Source: Paraspadella gotoi (taxonomy: Eukaryota; Chaetognatha). From it: a stretch of DNA of 64,000 nt. The stretch covers positions 23,355,497 through 23,419,496 of the forward strand of contig CM119269.1 in NCBI GenBank assembly GCA_051294375.1, given 5' to 3'. The position numbers and the translations under genes are program-made. Shown piece by piece: positions 1 through 12,200 of this stretch; the stretch's first letter is position 1, and every line of letters starts with the position of its first letter. The notes under the pieces were generated by a model, which had not been told where the DNA came from, ran no database searches, and worked only from the letters and a program-made list of their open reading frames with translations.

Positions 1-86
1 GATGAACATTGAGATGGCGTAAGAGAATAAGAAAGAGAAATCGAGAAGACCAGAGAGAGGAGAAGGATGAGGAGAAAGGGGCCCAA
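1..86 (-). pseudogene. Inverted partial copy of SLC37 exon 2, cut by window edge
   Basis: The first bases are the reverse complement of the start of the SLC37 exon at 10096-10301, including its acceptor (cttag) and the Trp-Ala-Pro-Phe codons. Several single-base gaps separate the two copies. It lies at the outer end of the left palindrome arm and is truncated by the window start, so I cannot tell whether the rest of the gene is also duplicated. It may be an assembly duplicate rather than a second gene. Confidence 0.75.
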
Positions 87-393
87 CCTAAGTGGATATA
101 AAAATTAATGCCTATTGACTTTTTATGTAGATGTATTAAACCCAATTGATATATTATCAATCAGATTAACATAACATATTAATAATAAGCATTAATATAT
201 GCTCTTTATTAATATGCTAAATATGTCATATCAACTTTTTAATTTCTTTTTTGATTATCCAAATACAAAATATACATGCACACACGTCAAGCATCTGATG
301 GTACATATATTTCCTTTAATTATTATTAAAAATTTTAAGTGTAAGCATTTAAAACGATAGACTGACCACCGAGGGACTCGCTAGTGGATGTCA

Positions 394-675
394 GAAAAAA
401 ATGACAGCAACCACTGCATTGAAATGACAGCAACCACCTGCATTGAAATGACAGCAACCACCTGCATTGAAATGACAGCAACCACCTGCATTGAAATGAC
501 AGCAACCACCTGCATTGAAATGACAGCATCACCTACATTGAAATGACAGCAACCACCTGCATTGAATGACAGCAACCACTGCATTGAAATGACAGACCAC
601 TGTATTGAAATGACAGCAACCACCTGCATTGAAATGACAGCACCACCTGCATTGAAATGACAGCAACCACTGCAT
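394..675 (-). repeat. 24-bp minisatellite, left-arm copy
   Basis: Tandem units of about 24 bp (reverse complement gtggttgctgtcatttcaat plus gcag), about a dozen copies with base losses. It mirrors the array at 9471-9778 that begins exactly at the SLC37 exon 1 donor. See the finding on splice-junction minisatellites. Confidence 0.9.
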
Positions 676-868
676 TGCAAGAAACGTTCGCTTTAATCGG
701 AATCTGCTGCGGGCAATCGTTGACGAGCACATTCTTGACTACAGACAGTGCTTGCGCAAGAGTGTAAGAGAGCGTAGATGAAGAAAGTAAGGATGAAGAC
801 CGAAAGACGTTGAGAGTCACAATTGAGAAGAAGCTCTTGATTGGCGAGGGAGTAGATGACGGGGCCAA
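671..868 (-). pseudogene. Inverted copy of SLC37 exon 1
   Basis: This is the reverse complement of the exon at about 9290-9470. It shares the stretch LSVVKNVLVNDCPQ and the exon end, followed by the 24-bp array. A base loss turns HSCRKP into a shifted frame here, whereas the right arm keeps the family's Arg-Lys-Pro. Conversely this arm keeps the frame through PIKANVSCN where the right arm has a shift. The reciprocal errors suggest unpolished sequence of one locus or of two alleles. Confidence 0.75.
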
Positions 869-1956
869 TTGTTAATCAGGTTAATCATGTTTAAATGATA
901 CTTTTCTGATCAGTATTTATTTCTTTCAGAAAAAAAATAATAATAATCAATTTCTATAAATGAAGTTATTAAAAAACTGAATAAGTAAAAAATCGAATGA
1001 ATAATTTGCTAGTTGCTTATTTAAGTAATTAACTCGTCTCATAGTAATAGTAAACATAAGACTCTTCACGAACTAATTATCTGATGATATTTATTAATTT
1101 TTATACAATGTATAATAATTCGAAGTAAACTCACCACAATTTTTCGCCTATTCCAAAAAGGTGGAAACTCTGAACAATATGACTAAGACGCAAATGCGAC
1201 CGTCGAACCAATTATTATCATTTTTTACTCTTTCTTTTTGTTAAAAAAATAATTCATGAATTTCAGTTTTCTTTTAATGGAAGAGAAAACTTTTACGCTA
1301 ACTTTCTTCTTAATCATAAATTATTACTAATGTCGTGTAGTGTGGTCCTTTATTACAAACAAGACCGAGTCGATTTCAAAGCGGAATATACAATTATACA
1401 AATATACAATTATACATCGGTTAAAATACTCAAAAAGATGAAAAAGGGTTTGATAGATAAAATCTGGATAATCGTTTTCGCAGTTTCGAGAAAAAACCAT
1501 CTGAAAGCGGACTAAGTACTTCTAAAATGACTAATTGCTACGAAGCTAATAATAATTTTTTTTAAGAATATTCACAATATGATAAGTCACAACCAATAAA
1601 AAAGAATGAGACACAATATGTAATGATTTGTTATTAATGAATTCACCTTTAAAATCATAAGCACAATTTTTTTTCAAATATTAAACAAAGAATATAACCT
1701 AAAAATGAAATAAACGCATTAAAAATGATAAGGATTAATAACATTGCTAATTAACTTACAACACTGTTTTTTTCATCTAATTTGCAGCACAGAAATATTT
1801 TTTTCTTATAAATCCTAGAATATAGCCAATAATTTTTAAAATGGTATTAGTTATAAGCAATTCCTAAATAAAAATTGAGCCCCATTTCTGGCTCTCTTTT
1901 CTCAGAGCGTCCATTTCTGCTTCTTTCCCCCCCCCCAACTGCTCCCTGCAATAGCT
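869..1956. other. AT-rich intergenic DNA, mirrored at 8148-9290
   Basis: I see no gene. The stretch is the left-arm counterpart of 8148-9290, differing by scattered one- to three-base gaps. Open frames near 1330-1515 and 8578-8859 are the same stretch on opposite strands and have no recognisable motif. Near 1875-1935 lies an end of the small element family that also occurs at 13276-13455. Confidence 0.7.
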
Positions 1957-2412
1957 TCAGGCTTCAACAGCAACGCTAATGCAATGTCCACATTTGGGAC
2001 ACTGACCAGTCCGCATCAAGAAATCCTTGGAGATGGTCTACGAATTTCCTTAGCTCCACCAAAAGCCGGATGACATTCGGAGACGTGGAAGCCGACGATC
2101 CCCGGATGAGGAGACAGATGGCCGTCGGTTCGCTCATCTTCATTTGCGTCGTTGCTTCCATCTGGATCTTGGCGCGTCTGGTTCTTTGACGGTACGTCCG
2201 TTGTCCCACCAGCGCCGAGAATGTCCTCTGATCTTAGAATCAGAGATCCTTGTTTGAAACAAACGTTTTTCCGATTCGATTTTGATGTAATCCAAGATTG
2301 TCCATTGCCATCTTCCGTCTGTCGATGTCATGTCCAGTCATGTCCAGAGACATTTGTTTGCAATGTCGCCTAATTTAAGACTTCCTCTATGTCGCTCAGC
2401 GCTGGAGTGTCG
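1957..2412 (-). pseudogene. Inverted copy of the 7656-8147 coding block
   Basis: This is the reverse complement of 7656-8147, including the acceptor tttttcag and the stop codon after the CPKCGHC segment. It has no N gap and reads through the segment missing from the right arm (codons for IDRRKMAM), but several frameshifts break it. Used together the two arms define the exon better than either alone. Confidence 0.7.
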
Positions 2413-3554
2413 CTGAAAAAATGAAAAATTAGTCTTTTCGATTAAGAACAAGAAAGGTTTTATTATTGTTTACATACACAACTATAGTTATAGTTGACAT
2501 CAAAATTTGTGATTTATCATTTGACACAGTTGATTAAATAAGAATATTAAATTATTTTATTAATAATTATTAATATTATTGCATATTATCATTATTGTTA
2601 TTATTATTATTATTTATTTGATTATATTTATTGATATTATTATTATTATTTATTATTATTATTATTATTATTAATATTATTATTATTATTTGGGGATATA
2701 GTTATCGTATTTGTTATTTGATTATTATTATTATATGTGGAATTTTATATTGTTTTTTATTATTATATTTTAATTATGTTTTGTAATTTAAGCTAATAAT
2801 AAACCTTGAAATTCTTTGCATATTCAAGAGCTTTGATTCATCCTTTCTGCTCTTCATAATAGAGCACATAAGTTCATTATATGAATTTTAGTCATAAGGT
2901 CCGCCAGGAACATTTGATAACATCAGACTTAAGCGATAGTCTTCAGTCATCCTGTTTCCACATCCTGAATAAGAAAATAACACAATTTTAAACAATGATT
3001 TTTCTTTTCAATTTTGTTGTTAATTTAGATGAATTTTGTTTTTCCAGACAAATAGTAGATGATATGTTCATTCTGGCGTAGAGTGTGGTCTTCTAAATTT
3101 TTTTTTTGCAAAATAATACACCAATGTCACCAAAGCACAGATATTGGATAAGAAGTCAATTAAATTTAAAACTAAAAAATGATCCGAAGTCAATAATTTA
3201 AATTATTCTTGAAATTATTGATACACATTTAAAATATATAAACAAAGAAAAACAAACGCATATAAATATATATTTCCTGGTTTCCATTGATTGATTTTTT
3301 TTCCCAAATTCTGTTTAGGAAACATTGTTTTGTCATTCACAAACCCGACTTAAAAATATAACTAAAACTAATGTTACATGATAATACAAAACGTAAACTG
3401 GAAAAATAATGAAAAGTTATTAATTTAAAAGCTGTGTCGTACTGACTCATGAGATTTTGCAGCGTTAATTTTTACTACCTAGCGCATTAATCTCCAAGCT
3501 TTTATCATATTACTAAATCTCATTGATTATAATTATTACTATATTAATTATTAT
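2413..3554. other. AT-rich spacer with (TTA)n tract
   Basis: A degenerate (TTA)n run at about 2590-2700 mirrors 7440-7530. The interior differs from the right arm: about 310 bp (2745-3055) stand opposite about 1.18 kb (6253-7430), so the arms are not simple reverse complements throughout. No gene is seen. Confidence 0.65.
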
Positions 3555-4590
3555 TGTGGATAAGGGCGCAAAGTGGGCTGAATAAGATATTCATAACTCT
3601 TTAACCCTTCTAGGAGCCATGGAACGGTCCTGTCTTGGTAAAGGCTTGAAGGTTTCCAGGTCCCCTTGTCGGTTTACAGCCAACCTCACTAGCCTTCCCG
3701 AAGTGATGTACATGGATCGTATCCTGGTACTTTATTGGTGATCGTCTCGGTACAGATGGGGATCGATCCGGTTACAATTGGGGATAAGATCCGGTAATAG
3801 GTTGGGGATCGATCTCGGGTACAATTGGGGATCATCATTCGCGTACCTATTTGGATCGCATCATCGTACATATTGGGATCGGTCTTGGTAACCTATGGGG
3901 ATCCATCCCGGTACAATTGAGGATCGATCTTGGTACAATTGGGGATCGATCTCAGTACAATTGGGGATCGATCATGGTACCATTGGGGATCGATCGCGGT
4001 ACAATTGGGGATCGATCGTGGTACCATTGGGGATCGATCTCGGTACAATTGGGGATCGATCATGGTACCATTGGGGATCGATCTTGTACATTAGGATCAA
4101 TCACGGTACAATTGAGGATCGGTCTCGGTACCATAGGGATCAATCACGTACATGAGGATCGGGCTCGGTACTATTAGGGATCAATCACGGTACAATTGGG
4201 GATCGATCTCGGTACAATTGGGATCGATCTCGGTACCTTAATCGATCCCCAATGGTACCATGATCGATCCCCAATTGTACTGAGATCGATCCCCAATTGT
4301 ACCAAGATCGATCCTCAATTGTACCGGGATGGATCCCTAATAGTACCAAGACCGATCCTCAATTGTACCGTGATTGATCCCTAATGGTACCGAGATCGAT
4401 CCCCAATGTTACCGAGATCGATCCCCAATTGTACCGAGATTTATCCCCAATTGTACCGAGATCGATCCCCACTGCTACCGTGATCGATCCCCAATTGTAC
4501 CAGGATCGATCCTCATACCGGGAAGCGTGAGGTCGGCTGTAAACCGACTAGGGGACCTGGAAAACCTTCAAGCCTGGTTCCAAGCCCAGT
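3555..4590 (-). mobile_element. tRNA-derived SINE with expanded 22-bp B-box array
   Basis: 3555-3710 is the 3' body of the SINE in minus orientation (gtggataagggcgcaaag through tcggtttacag), followed by a 22-bp tandem array built on ggggatcgatctcggtacaa. At about 4243 the array abruptly inverts, and 4245-4588 is a direct copy of 5318-5662, ending in the SINE body on the other strand. The unit corresponds to the SINE segment that contains the Pol III B box. Loss of the flanks at 4588 and the inversion point to a rearranged or misassembled palindrome centre. Confidence 0.8.
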
Positions 4591-4929
4591 AACTTTATTC
4601 TGAATATAAATTGAAATGGGCTGCTTTCGGAAACCGGGCCAAAATGGTATCGAGATGAAATATCTTTTCTGAGAATCTAGAATTTTCTAAAAATAGAAAA
4701 CTCGTGTTCTTTTTAGCGAAAATGTGGCTCCTTCTACGACTCAAGCTGACGAACCACCGACATACAGCGCCGCTCCGTGGCGTCGAGGGAATTCAGTCCG
4801 TCTCTCTCAGCGCAGAGTGTCCATCCCTAAATTGAAGGTAATAATAGTTATAATATATATATTAATAATAGTAGTGAAACAACGATAATAACAGTAATTA
4901 TTGTAGTGGAGCATTGCTATATTTTCACC
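4591..4929. other. Unique spacer near palindrome centre
   Basis: Not matched elsewhere in the window. It contains the short stretch 4720-4830 (ctccttctacgactcaagct and following) that reads as non-repetitive, and a small (ATA)n run. No gene is recognised. Confidence 0.5.
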
Positions 4930-5757
4930 CGCCTAGAAGCGTGACACCTTCAGTCGTGAACTGATGGTTCATTAGTAATACCATCAGCTCATGACCATAA
5001 GGTACCGGGATCGATCCCCAATGATACCGAGACCGATCCTCAATTGTACCGTGATCGATCCTAAGGTACCGAGATCGATCCCAATTGTACCGAGATCGAT
5101 CCCCAATTGTACCGTGATTGATCCCTAATAGTACCGAGCCCGATCCTCATGTACGTGATTGATCCCTATGGTACCGAGACCGATCCTCAATTGTACCGTG
5201 ATTGATCCTAATGTACAAGATCGATCCCCAATGGTACCATGATCGATCCCCAATTGTACCGAGATCGATCCCCAATGGTACCACGATCGATCCCCAATTG
5301 TACCGCGATCGATCCCCAATGGTACCATGATCGATCCCCAATTGTACTGAGATCGATCCCCAATTGTACCAAGATCGATCCTCAATTGTACCGGGATGGA
5401 TCCCTAATAGTACCAAGACCGATCCTCAATTGTACCGTGATTGATCCTAATGGTACCGAGATCGATCCCCAATGTTACCGAGATCGATCCCCAATTGTAC
5501 CGAGATTTATCCCCAATTGTACCGAGATCGATCCCCACTGCTACCGTGATCGATCCCCAATTGTACCAGGATCGATCCTCATACCGGGAAGCGTGAGGTC
5601 GGCTGTAAACCGACTAGGGGACCTGGAAAACCTTCAAGCCTGGTTCCAAGCCAGGACCGTTCCATGGCTCCTAGAAGGGTTAAAGAAGTTGTGCATATCT
5701 GTATTCAGCCCACTTTGCGCCTTATCCACATAATAATAATAATAATAATTATAATAA
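4930..5757 (+). mobile_element. SINE, plus orientation, with internal 22-bp array
   Basis: The head at 4930-5015 resembles the tRNA-like head of the intact copy at 20853-21105, with an A-box-like gttcattagtaa and the B-box region ggtaccgggatcgatcccc. The B-box region is then repeated about 26 times to 5585 with varied units (gagatcgatccccaattgta plus cc). The body (5585-5730) and a (TAA)n tail (5732-5755) follow. This layout, head then amplified B box then body then tail, shows the array arose inside a SINE. Confidence 0.8.
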
Positions 5758-7655
5758 TGAGTAATATGATAGAAGCTTGGAGATTAATGCGCTAGGTAGT
5801 AAAATTAACGTGCAAAATTCATGAGTCAGTACGACACAGCTTTTAAATTAATAACTTTTTCATTATTTTTCCAGTTTACGTTTTGTATTATCAGGTAACA
5901 ATTANNNNNNNNNNNNNNNNNNNNNNNNNGTTTTAGTTATATTTTAAGTCGGGTTTGTGAATGACAAAAAATGTTTTCAAATTGAATTTGGGGAAAAAAA
6001 TCAATCAATGAAACAGGAAATATTTATAAATATTTATAAAACTGGTTTTTTGTGTTAATTTTTGTTTTATATTTTAAATGTGTATCAGTAATTTCAGAAT
6101 AATTTAAATTATTGACTTGGTATTTTTTAGGTTTGAAATTTAATTGAAATTCTATCCAGATATCTGTTGCTTTGGTGAATAAGGGTGTATTATTTTGCAA
6201 AAAAAAATAATTTAGAAGACACACTCTACGCAGAATGAACATATCATCCGGGGAGAGAGAGATTAATAAAGTCATGGTGTAGATATATAAACTTGAACCG
6301 GATGGTAAATATTAGTGAAAACGTTAATTCAGCAATATGCACGGTTCACATTGAATGTCAGTAGTGTAAGTGATAAGCTTCTTAGAAAACAAGACAAATT
6401 ACTCAGTTATTTAAGAGAGTATATAGATATAAACTATTTTTTTTTTTTCTCGGTATTTTTAAGCAATATTTGAACCATCTCTAGATTTTATTCTGGTGTA
6501 ATTCATTCTTTATATTAACGTTTTCATCCAGTCCTTTTAATTGCACTGAGCGATTTACATGGATAAACCAATTAAGGTTTTTAATAGTGTATTAGATTAA
6601 TGTTAATTTTACTATACTGATAGAATAAGATTTGTGAATAGAACATACTATAACAATTTATAGTCTATTTGATATATTGGGACGTGTCCAGGGTAAATAT
6701 AAGATAAATATATTATCATGAATCAATGTTGTAATAAATAGTTTTTTTGGTGTTTGGGTAATATTATTTCTAGGAGAATATTGTGTAATTATTAAGTTAT
6801 TATTTTAAAAATGTAAATTATTCAGATATATAATAGTTATTATTTCTCGAAACTGGTAAAGAGGATTTTCACGAATATATTTATTTACTTTTATTATAGT
6901 TAAATAGCTCTTTGCATTTGATTACAGAGATATTTATCTATTATTGCATTGGTTAATAATTATCGCGCCATCAGTGTACTGATATCTGACATCATTTATA
7001 TTGACCAGACCACCTATGTACCCAAGCAGGTTGGTTACTCAACTACCTATCGTTCCTCTCTCATTTATTTATTCTTGCAAAAACCAGCACACAGTTTACT
7101 TACATATTCAATTCTATCACTCCCACCATAAATTTACGCCTTATACTCAATACCACAGTAATTCATATTAATATTAACCACCTGCGCCAGCTGCTAGGAC
7201 ACATATTATAATACAGGCCAGCTGATTATATTCCGCCTTCTTGCCTACTCGCATTTCCTTGTTTCATGCCTTTGTTTCCTCTCCGCCCGGCGGCACGATC
7301 CCCGGCTCTTTGCCTCTCCCGGGCACCTTCCAGTCTCCCATCTCTACACTCCTCCTATCCTCCTACCCATCTTCACTCCTCTCTCTCTCCTTCCTTCCTC
7401 TCTCTTAAGTATAATCATAATTATATAATATAATATACATAATAATAAATAATAATAATAATAATAATAATAACAATATGATAATATGAATAATATTAAT
7501 AATATTAATAATAATAATTATAATATTCTTATTTAATCAACTGATGTAAATGTAAATCAAATTTTGTGTCAAAATAAATATAGTTGTGTATGTAAACAAT
7601 AATAAAACCTTTCTTGTCTTGTTATCGGAAAAAGATAATTTTTCATTTTTTTCAG
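5758..7655. other. AT-rich palindrome arm sequence, no gene seen
   Basis: Contains a 25-N gap (5905-5929), a (TAATAA)n run (7440-7530) and a block at 6253-7430 that is largely absent from the left arm. The block includes a pyrimidine-rich patch at 7240-7410. A 60-codon frame at 6949-7131 has no family signature. Confidence 0.6.
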
Positions 7656-8147
7656 CGACACTCCAGCGCTGAGCGACATAGAGGAAGTCTTAAAATAGGC
7701 CGAATTGCAAACGAAATGTCTCTGGACATGAACGGACAATGACATCGACAGACGGAAGGTGGAGAATAGCATCTNNNNNNNNNNNNNNNNNNNNNNNNNA
7801 ATGGCATCTTGGATTCATCAAAATCGAATCGGAAAAACGTTTGTTTCAAACAAGGATCTCTGGATTCTAAGATCGAGGACATTCTCGGCGCTGGTGACAA
7901 CGGAGTCGTCAAAGAACCAGACGCCGCCAAAGATCCAGATGGAAGCAACGACGCAAATGAAGATGGAGGAACCGACGGTCATCTGTCTCCCTCATCCGGG
8001 GGATCGTCGGCTTCCACGTCTCCGAATGTCATCCGGGCTTTTGGTGGAGCCAAGGAAATTCGTAAGACCATCTCCAAGGATTTCTTGATGCGGACTGGTC
8101 AGTGTCCCAAATGTGGACATTGCATTAGCGTTGCTGTTGAAGCCTGA
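7656..8147 (+). CDS. Terminal exon of an unidentified gene with Cys-rich end
   Basis: An acceptor (tttttttcag) precedes a frame that begins DTPALSDIEEVLK and ends with a TGA at 8147. A 25-N gap (7775-7799) and one-base differences from the inverted copy (1957-2412) interrupt it. The clean part (7809-8147, 112 residues) has a basic start, a D/E/G/S-rich acidic middle, then EIRKTISKDFL and QCPKCGHC before a short tail. The IRKTISKDF..CPKC pattern is reminiscent of the N-terminal zinc region of RNA polymerase I large subunit, but the early stop argues against a normal version of that protein. I cannot assign a function. It is upstream of and co-oriented with SLC37. Confidence 0.4.
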
Positions 8148-9289
8148 AGCTATTGCAGGGAGCAGTTGGGGGGGGGAAAGAAGCAGAAATGGGACGCTCT
8201 GAGAAAAGAGAGCCCAGAAATGGGGCTCAATTTTTATTTAGGAATTGCTTATAACTAATACCATTTTTAAAAATTATTGGCTATATTCTAGGATTTATAA
8301 GAAAAAAAATATTTTCTGTGCTGCAAATTAGATGAAAAAAACAGGTGTTGTAAGTTAATTAGCAATGTTATTAATCCTTATCATTTTTAATGGCGTTTAT
8401 TTCATTTTTAGGTTATATTCTTTGTTTAATATTTGAAAAAAAATTGTGCTTATTGATTTTTAAAGGTGAATTCATTAATAACAAATCATTACATATTGTG
8501 TCTCATTCTTTTTTATTGGTTGTGACTTATCATATTGTGAATATTCTTAAAAAAATTATTATTAGCTTCGTAGCAATTTAGTCATTTTTAGAAGCACTTA
8601 GTCCGCTTTCAGATGGTTTTTTCTCGAAAACTGCGAAAACGATTATCCAGATTTTATCTATCAAACCCTTTTTCATCTTTTTGAGTATTTTAACCGATGT
8701 ATAATTGTATATTTGTATAATTGTATATTCCGCTTTGAAATCGACTCGGTCTTGTTTGTAATAAAGGACCACACTACACGACATTAGTAATAATTTATGA
8801 TTAAGAAGAAAGTTAGCGTAAAAGTTTTCTCTTCCCATTAAAAGAAAACTGAAATTCATGAATTATTTTTTTTAACAAAAAGAAAGAGTAAAAAATGATA
8901 ATAATTGGTTCGACGGTCGCATTTTGCGTCTTAGTCATATTGTTCAGAGTTTCCACCTTTTTTGGAAATAGGCGAAAAATTGTGGGTGAGTTTACTTCGA
9001 GATTATTATTACATTGTATAAAAATTTTAATAAATATCATCACGATTAATTAGTTTCGTTGAAGAGTCTTATGTTTACTATTACTATGAGGACGAGTTAA
9101 ATTACTTAAATAAGCCAACTAGCAAATTATTCATCGATTTTTTACTTATTCAGTTTTTTTAATTAACTTCATTTATAGAAATTGATTATTATTATTTTTT
9201 TTTCTGAAAGAAATAAATTACTGATCAGAAAAGTATCATTTTAAACATGATTAACCTGATTAACAATTGGCCCCGTCATCTACTCCCCT
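8148..9289. other. AT-rich spacer between unknown gene and SLC37
   Basis: Mirrors 869-1956. A G-run and the element end ctctgagaaaagagagccc lie at 8165-8215. No promoter can be assigned with confidence. Confidence 0.6.
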
Positions 9290-12200
9290 CGCCCAATCAG
9301 AAGGCTTCTTCCTCAATTGTGACTCTCAACGTCTTTCGGTCTTCATCCTTACTTTCTTCATCTACGCTCTCTTACACTCTTGCCGCAAGCCACTGTCTGT
9401 AGTCAAGAATGTGCTCGTCAACGATTGCCCGCAGCGATTCCGATTAAAGCGAACGTTTCTTGCAATGGAGGTGGTTGCTGTCATTTTCAATGCAGGTGGT
9501 TGCTGTCATTTCAATGCAGCGTGGTTGCTGTCATTCAATACAGGTTGGTTGCTGTCATTTCAATGCAGTGGTTGCTGTCATTCAATGCAGGTGGTTGCTG
9601 TCATTCTTCAATGTAGCGTGGATGCTGTCATTTCAATGCAGGTGGTTGCTGTCTTTCAATGCAGGTGGTTGCTGTCATTTCAATGCAGGTGGTTGCTGTC
9701 ATTTCAATGCAGGTGGTTGCTGTCATTTCCATGCAGGTGGTTGCTGTCATTTCAATGCAGGTGGTTGCTGTCATTTTTTTTCTGACATCCACTAGCGAGT
9801 CCCTCGGTTGGTCAGTCTTATCGTTTTAAATGCTTACACTTATAATTTTTAATAATAATTAAAGGAAATATTATGTACCATCAGATGCTTGACGTGTGTG
9901 CATGTATATTTTGTATTTGGATAATCAAAAAAGAAATTAAAAAGTTGATATGACATATTTAGCATATTAATAAAGAGCATATATATAATGCTTATTATTA
10001 ATATGTTATGTTAATCTTGATTGATAATATATCAATTGGGTTTTAATACATCTACATAAAAAGTCAATAGGCATTTAATTTTTATATCCACTTAGGTTGG
10101 GCCCCTTTCTCCTCATCCTCTTCCTCCTCTCTCTTGGGTCTTCTCGATTCCTCTTTCTTATTCTCTTACGCCATCTCAATGTTCATCTCTGGTCACGTGG
10201 CCGAACGGTCCGACCTGCGTCTCTTCCTCGCCGCTGGGATGCTCTTATCGGGTCTCTCCACCGTGGCCTTCGGTGCCGCATTTTATCTGGAAATTCATGA
10301 GGTGGGTTAGACTCCTTACTTTCTTCTCAAATAGGAACATCAATTTGAAATTATCTATTTATGAAATTGGTACAACTAATATAAAAATTATCCATTCATT
10401 CAATAAATAAATCTTGCCCCTGACTTTTGATAGGCTTTCGTGCGGTCTTGTTTATTCACTTTCAGAGTATCTTGCTTCCCTATCAATAAAATCGTATAAT
10501 ATTTCAAAGAATGTTTTAATCGTATGAAAAGACTACTCCCTTAAGTAATTAATAGTATTTAATAAATCTCTTTAATAAATGTTTTGTCTTGCAAGATAGC
10601 TTATTTATTAAATCAATGGATAATATTTATATTGGGAGTACCGATTTCATATCATATCAATTAATCTATAAAAAGAACACTACTACTTTCTTTCCTTACT
10701 TTTACTTACCTTTCCATCTCTTTTCTTTCCCTCAAGTTCTATTACTTCATCGCGGTCCAATTAATCAGCGGGGCGTTCCAGTCCATGGGTTGGCCAGCCG
10801 TAGTCGCAGTCATGGCCAACTGGTTCGGTCCGGCAAATAGAGGATTCATCATGGGGTTGTGGAACTCTCACACTCTCGTCGGTAAGAGAGTGAGAGAGTG
10901 ATAGTGAGACAGAGACGCTAATTAACTTTCTCTTTTCCCCTAATCAGGCAACATCTTTGGTTCCGTCGTTGCAGCTATTTTTGTCCGTGAATCCTGGGGT
11001 CTTTCCTTCTTAGTCCCGGGTTCGATCCTAGCTGCCTTCGCTTTTGTTATTCTCTGCACTCTGCGAACTCAACCGGAGAAAATCCGATATAATCATCATC
11101 AGCTGAAGCAGCAGCAGCAGCAACAGCCGGAGAAGTTAGAGCAGCAGCAGAATCAAGGATCGTCCGATGATTCATTTGTTTCCAATTCTGCATCGGAAGC
11201 GATTTCCTTTCGTCGCGCGCTCATGATTCCTTCGCTTGTTAACTATAGGTAAAATAATAATAGATTTCCAGCAATAAAATCCGAGTATTCGCGCAACATC
11301 TCAATAGGTCAGTTTTTGGTTAGTCAGTCTGTGTGTCATTTACATATTCAATGCTAATCACTAGGGGATAATAATGTATAAATTAAGTTCGTATTTGGTA
11401 AGAAGGTATAATTATGAAACCACCTCAAACCTTGGATCATTAAGTTAATTCAGCAAAATTTGTTTAAGAATAGGTTAATTTAATGCTTTACAAGTAAATG
11501 AACACAAGATGTTTCATCCTAATGGGGTCACGTGATCATTGGGAAATTGGTCTATGAAAAAAAGTCTCTGCGGTGCAACTGAACTTGATATTATTATTTT
11601 TTTCTTTTCCATAACAACATTGCATAGTGAAATAGGTACAACCAATATAAAATTTGGGCCTCAATCACTCTTACAAGATAATGACATAGCAGGTCCCTTC
11701 ATGCTTTCAATCAAGACTCACAGTCTCGTTTATTCACTCCCAGACTTATAGTCTTTCCTTTCAATGAAGTCGTATAATATATTGTACTCCACACTCTTAT
11801 CAAATTTTATAAAATTGGTACAACCAATACATAAAAAATAACCATTCATTTAATAAATAATCTATCCTATTTCTTTTTATGACAGCATTGCCTTGTTCTT
11901 CGCTAAATTCGTCTCATACTCGCTCTTATTCTGGCTTCCGGTTTTTCTCAAAACTTCAAATTCGTCGCTGAATTCAAAATCGTCTGCTCTTTTGTCGACG
12001 CTCTTCGATCTGGGCGGAATCGTGGGAGGCGTGGTAGCGGGGACGGCGTCGGATCGAAAAGGATCTGCGGAGACGAGCCTGGCAATGTTGGGGATGTCCT
12101 TGCCGGCTTTGGCTGCCTTGAGACGGCTGTTTGGAGATGGAGTGAGAGAGGGAGAGGGAGTGAGAGAGGGAGAAAGAAAGAGCAGAGAGAGGGATAGATA

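Noticed and set aside
3851-5733. GTIGDRS-type and NCTEIDPQ-type repetitive open frames
   Set aside because: They are translations of the 22-bp SINE-derived array, on both strands and in several frames.
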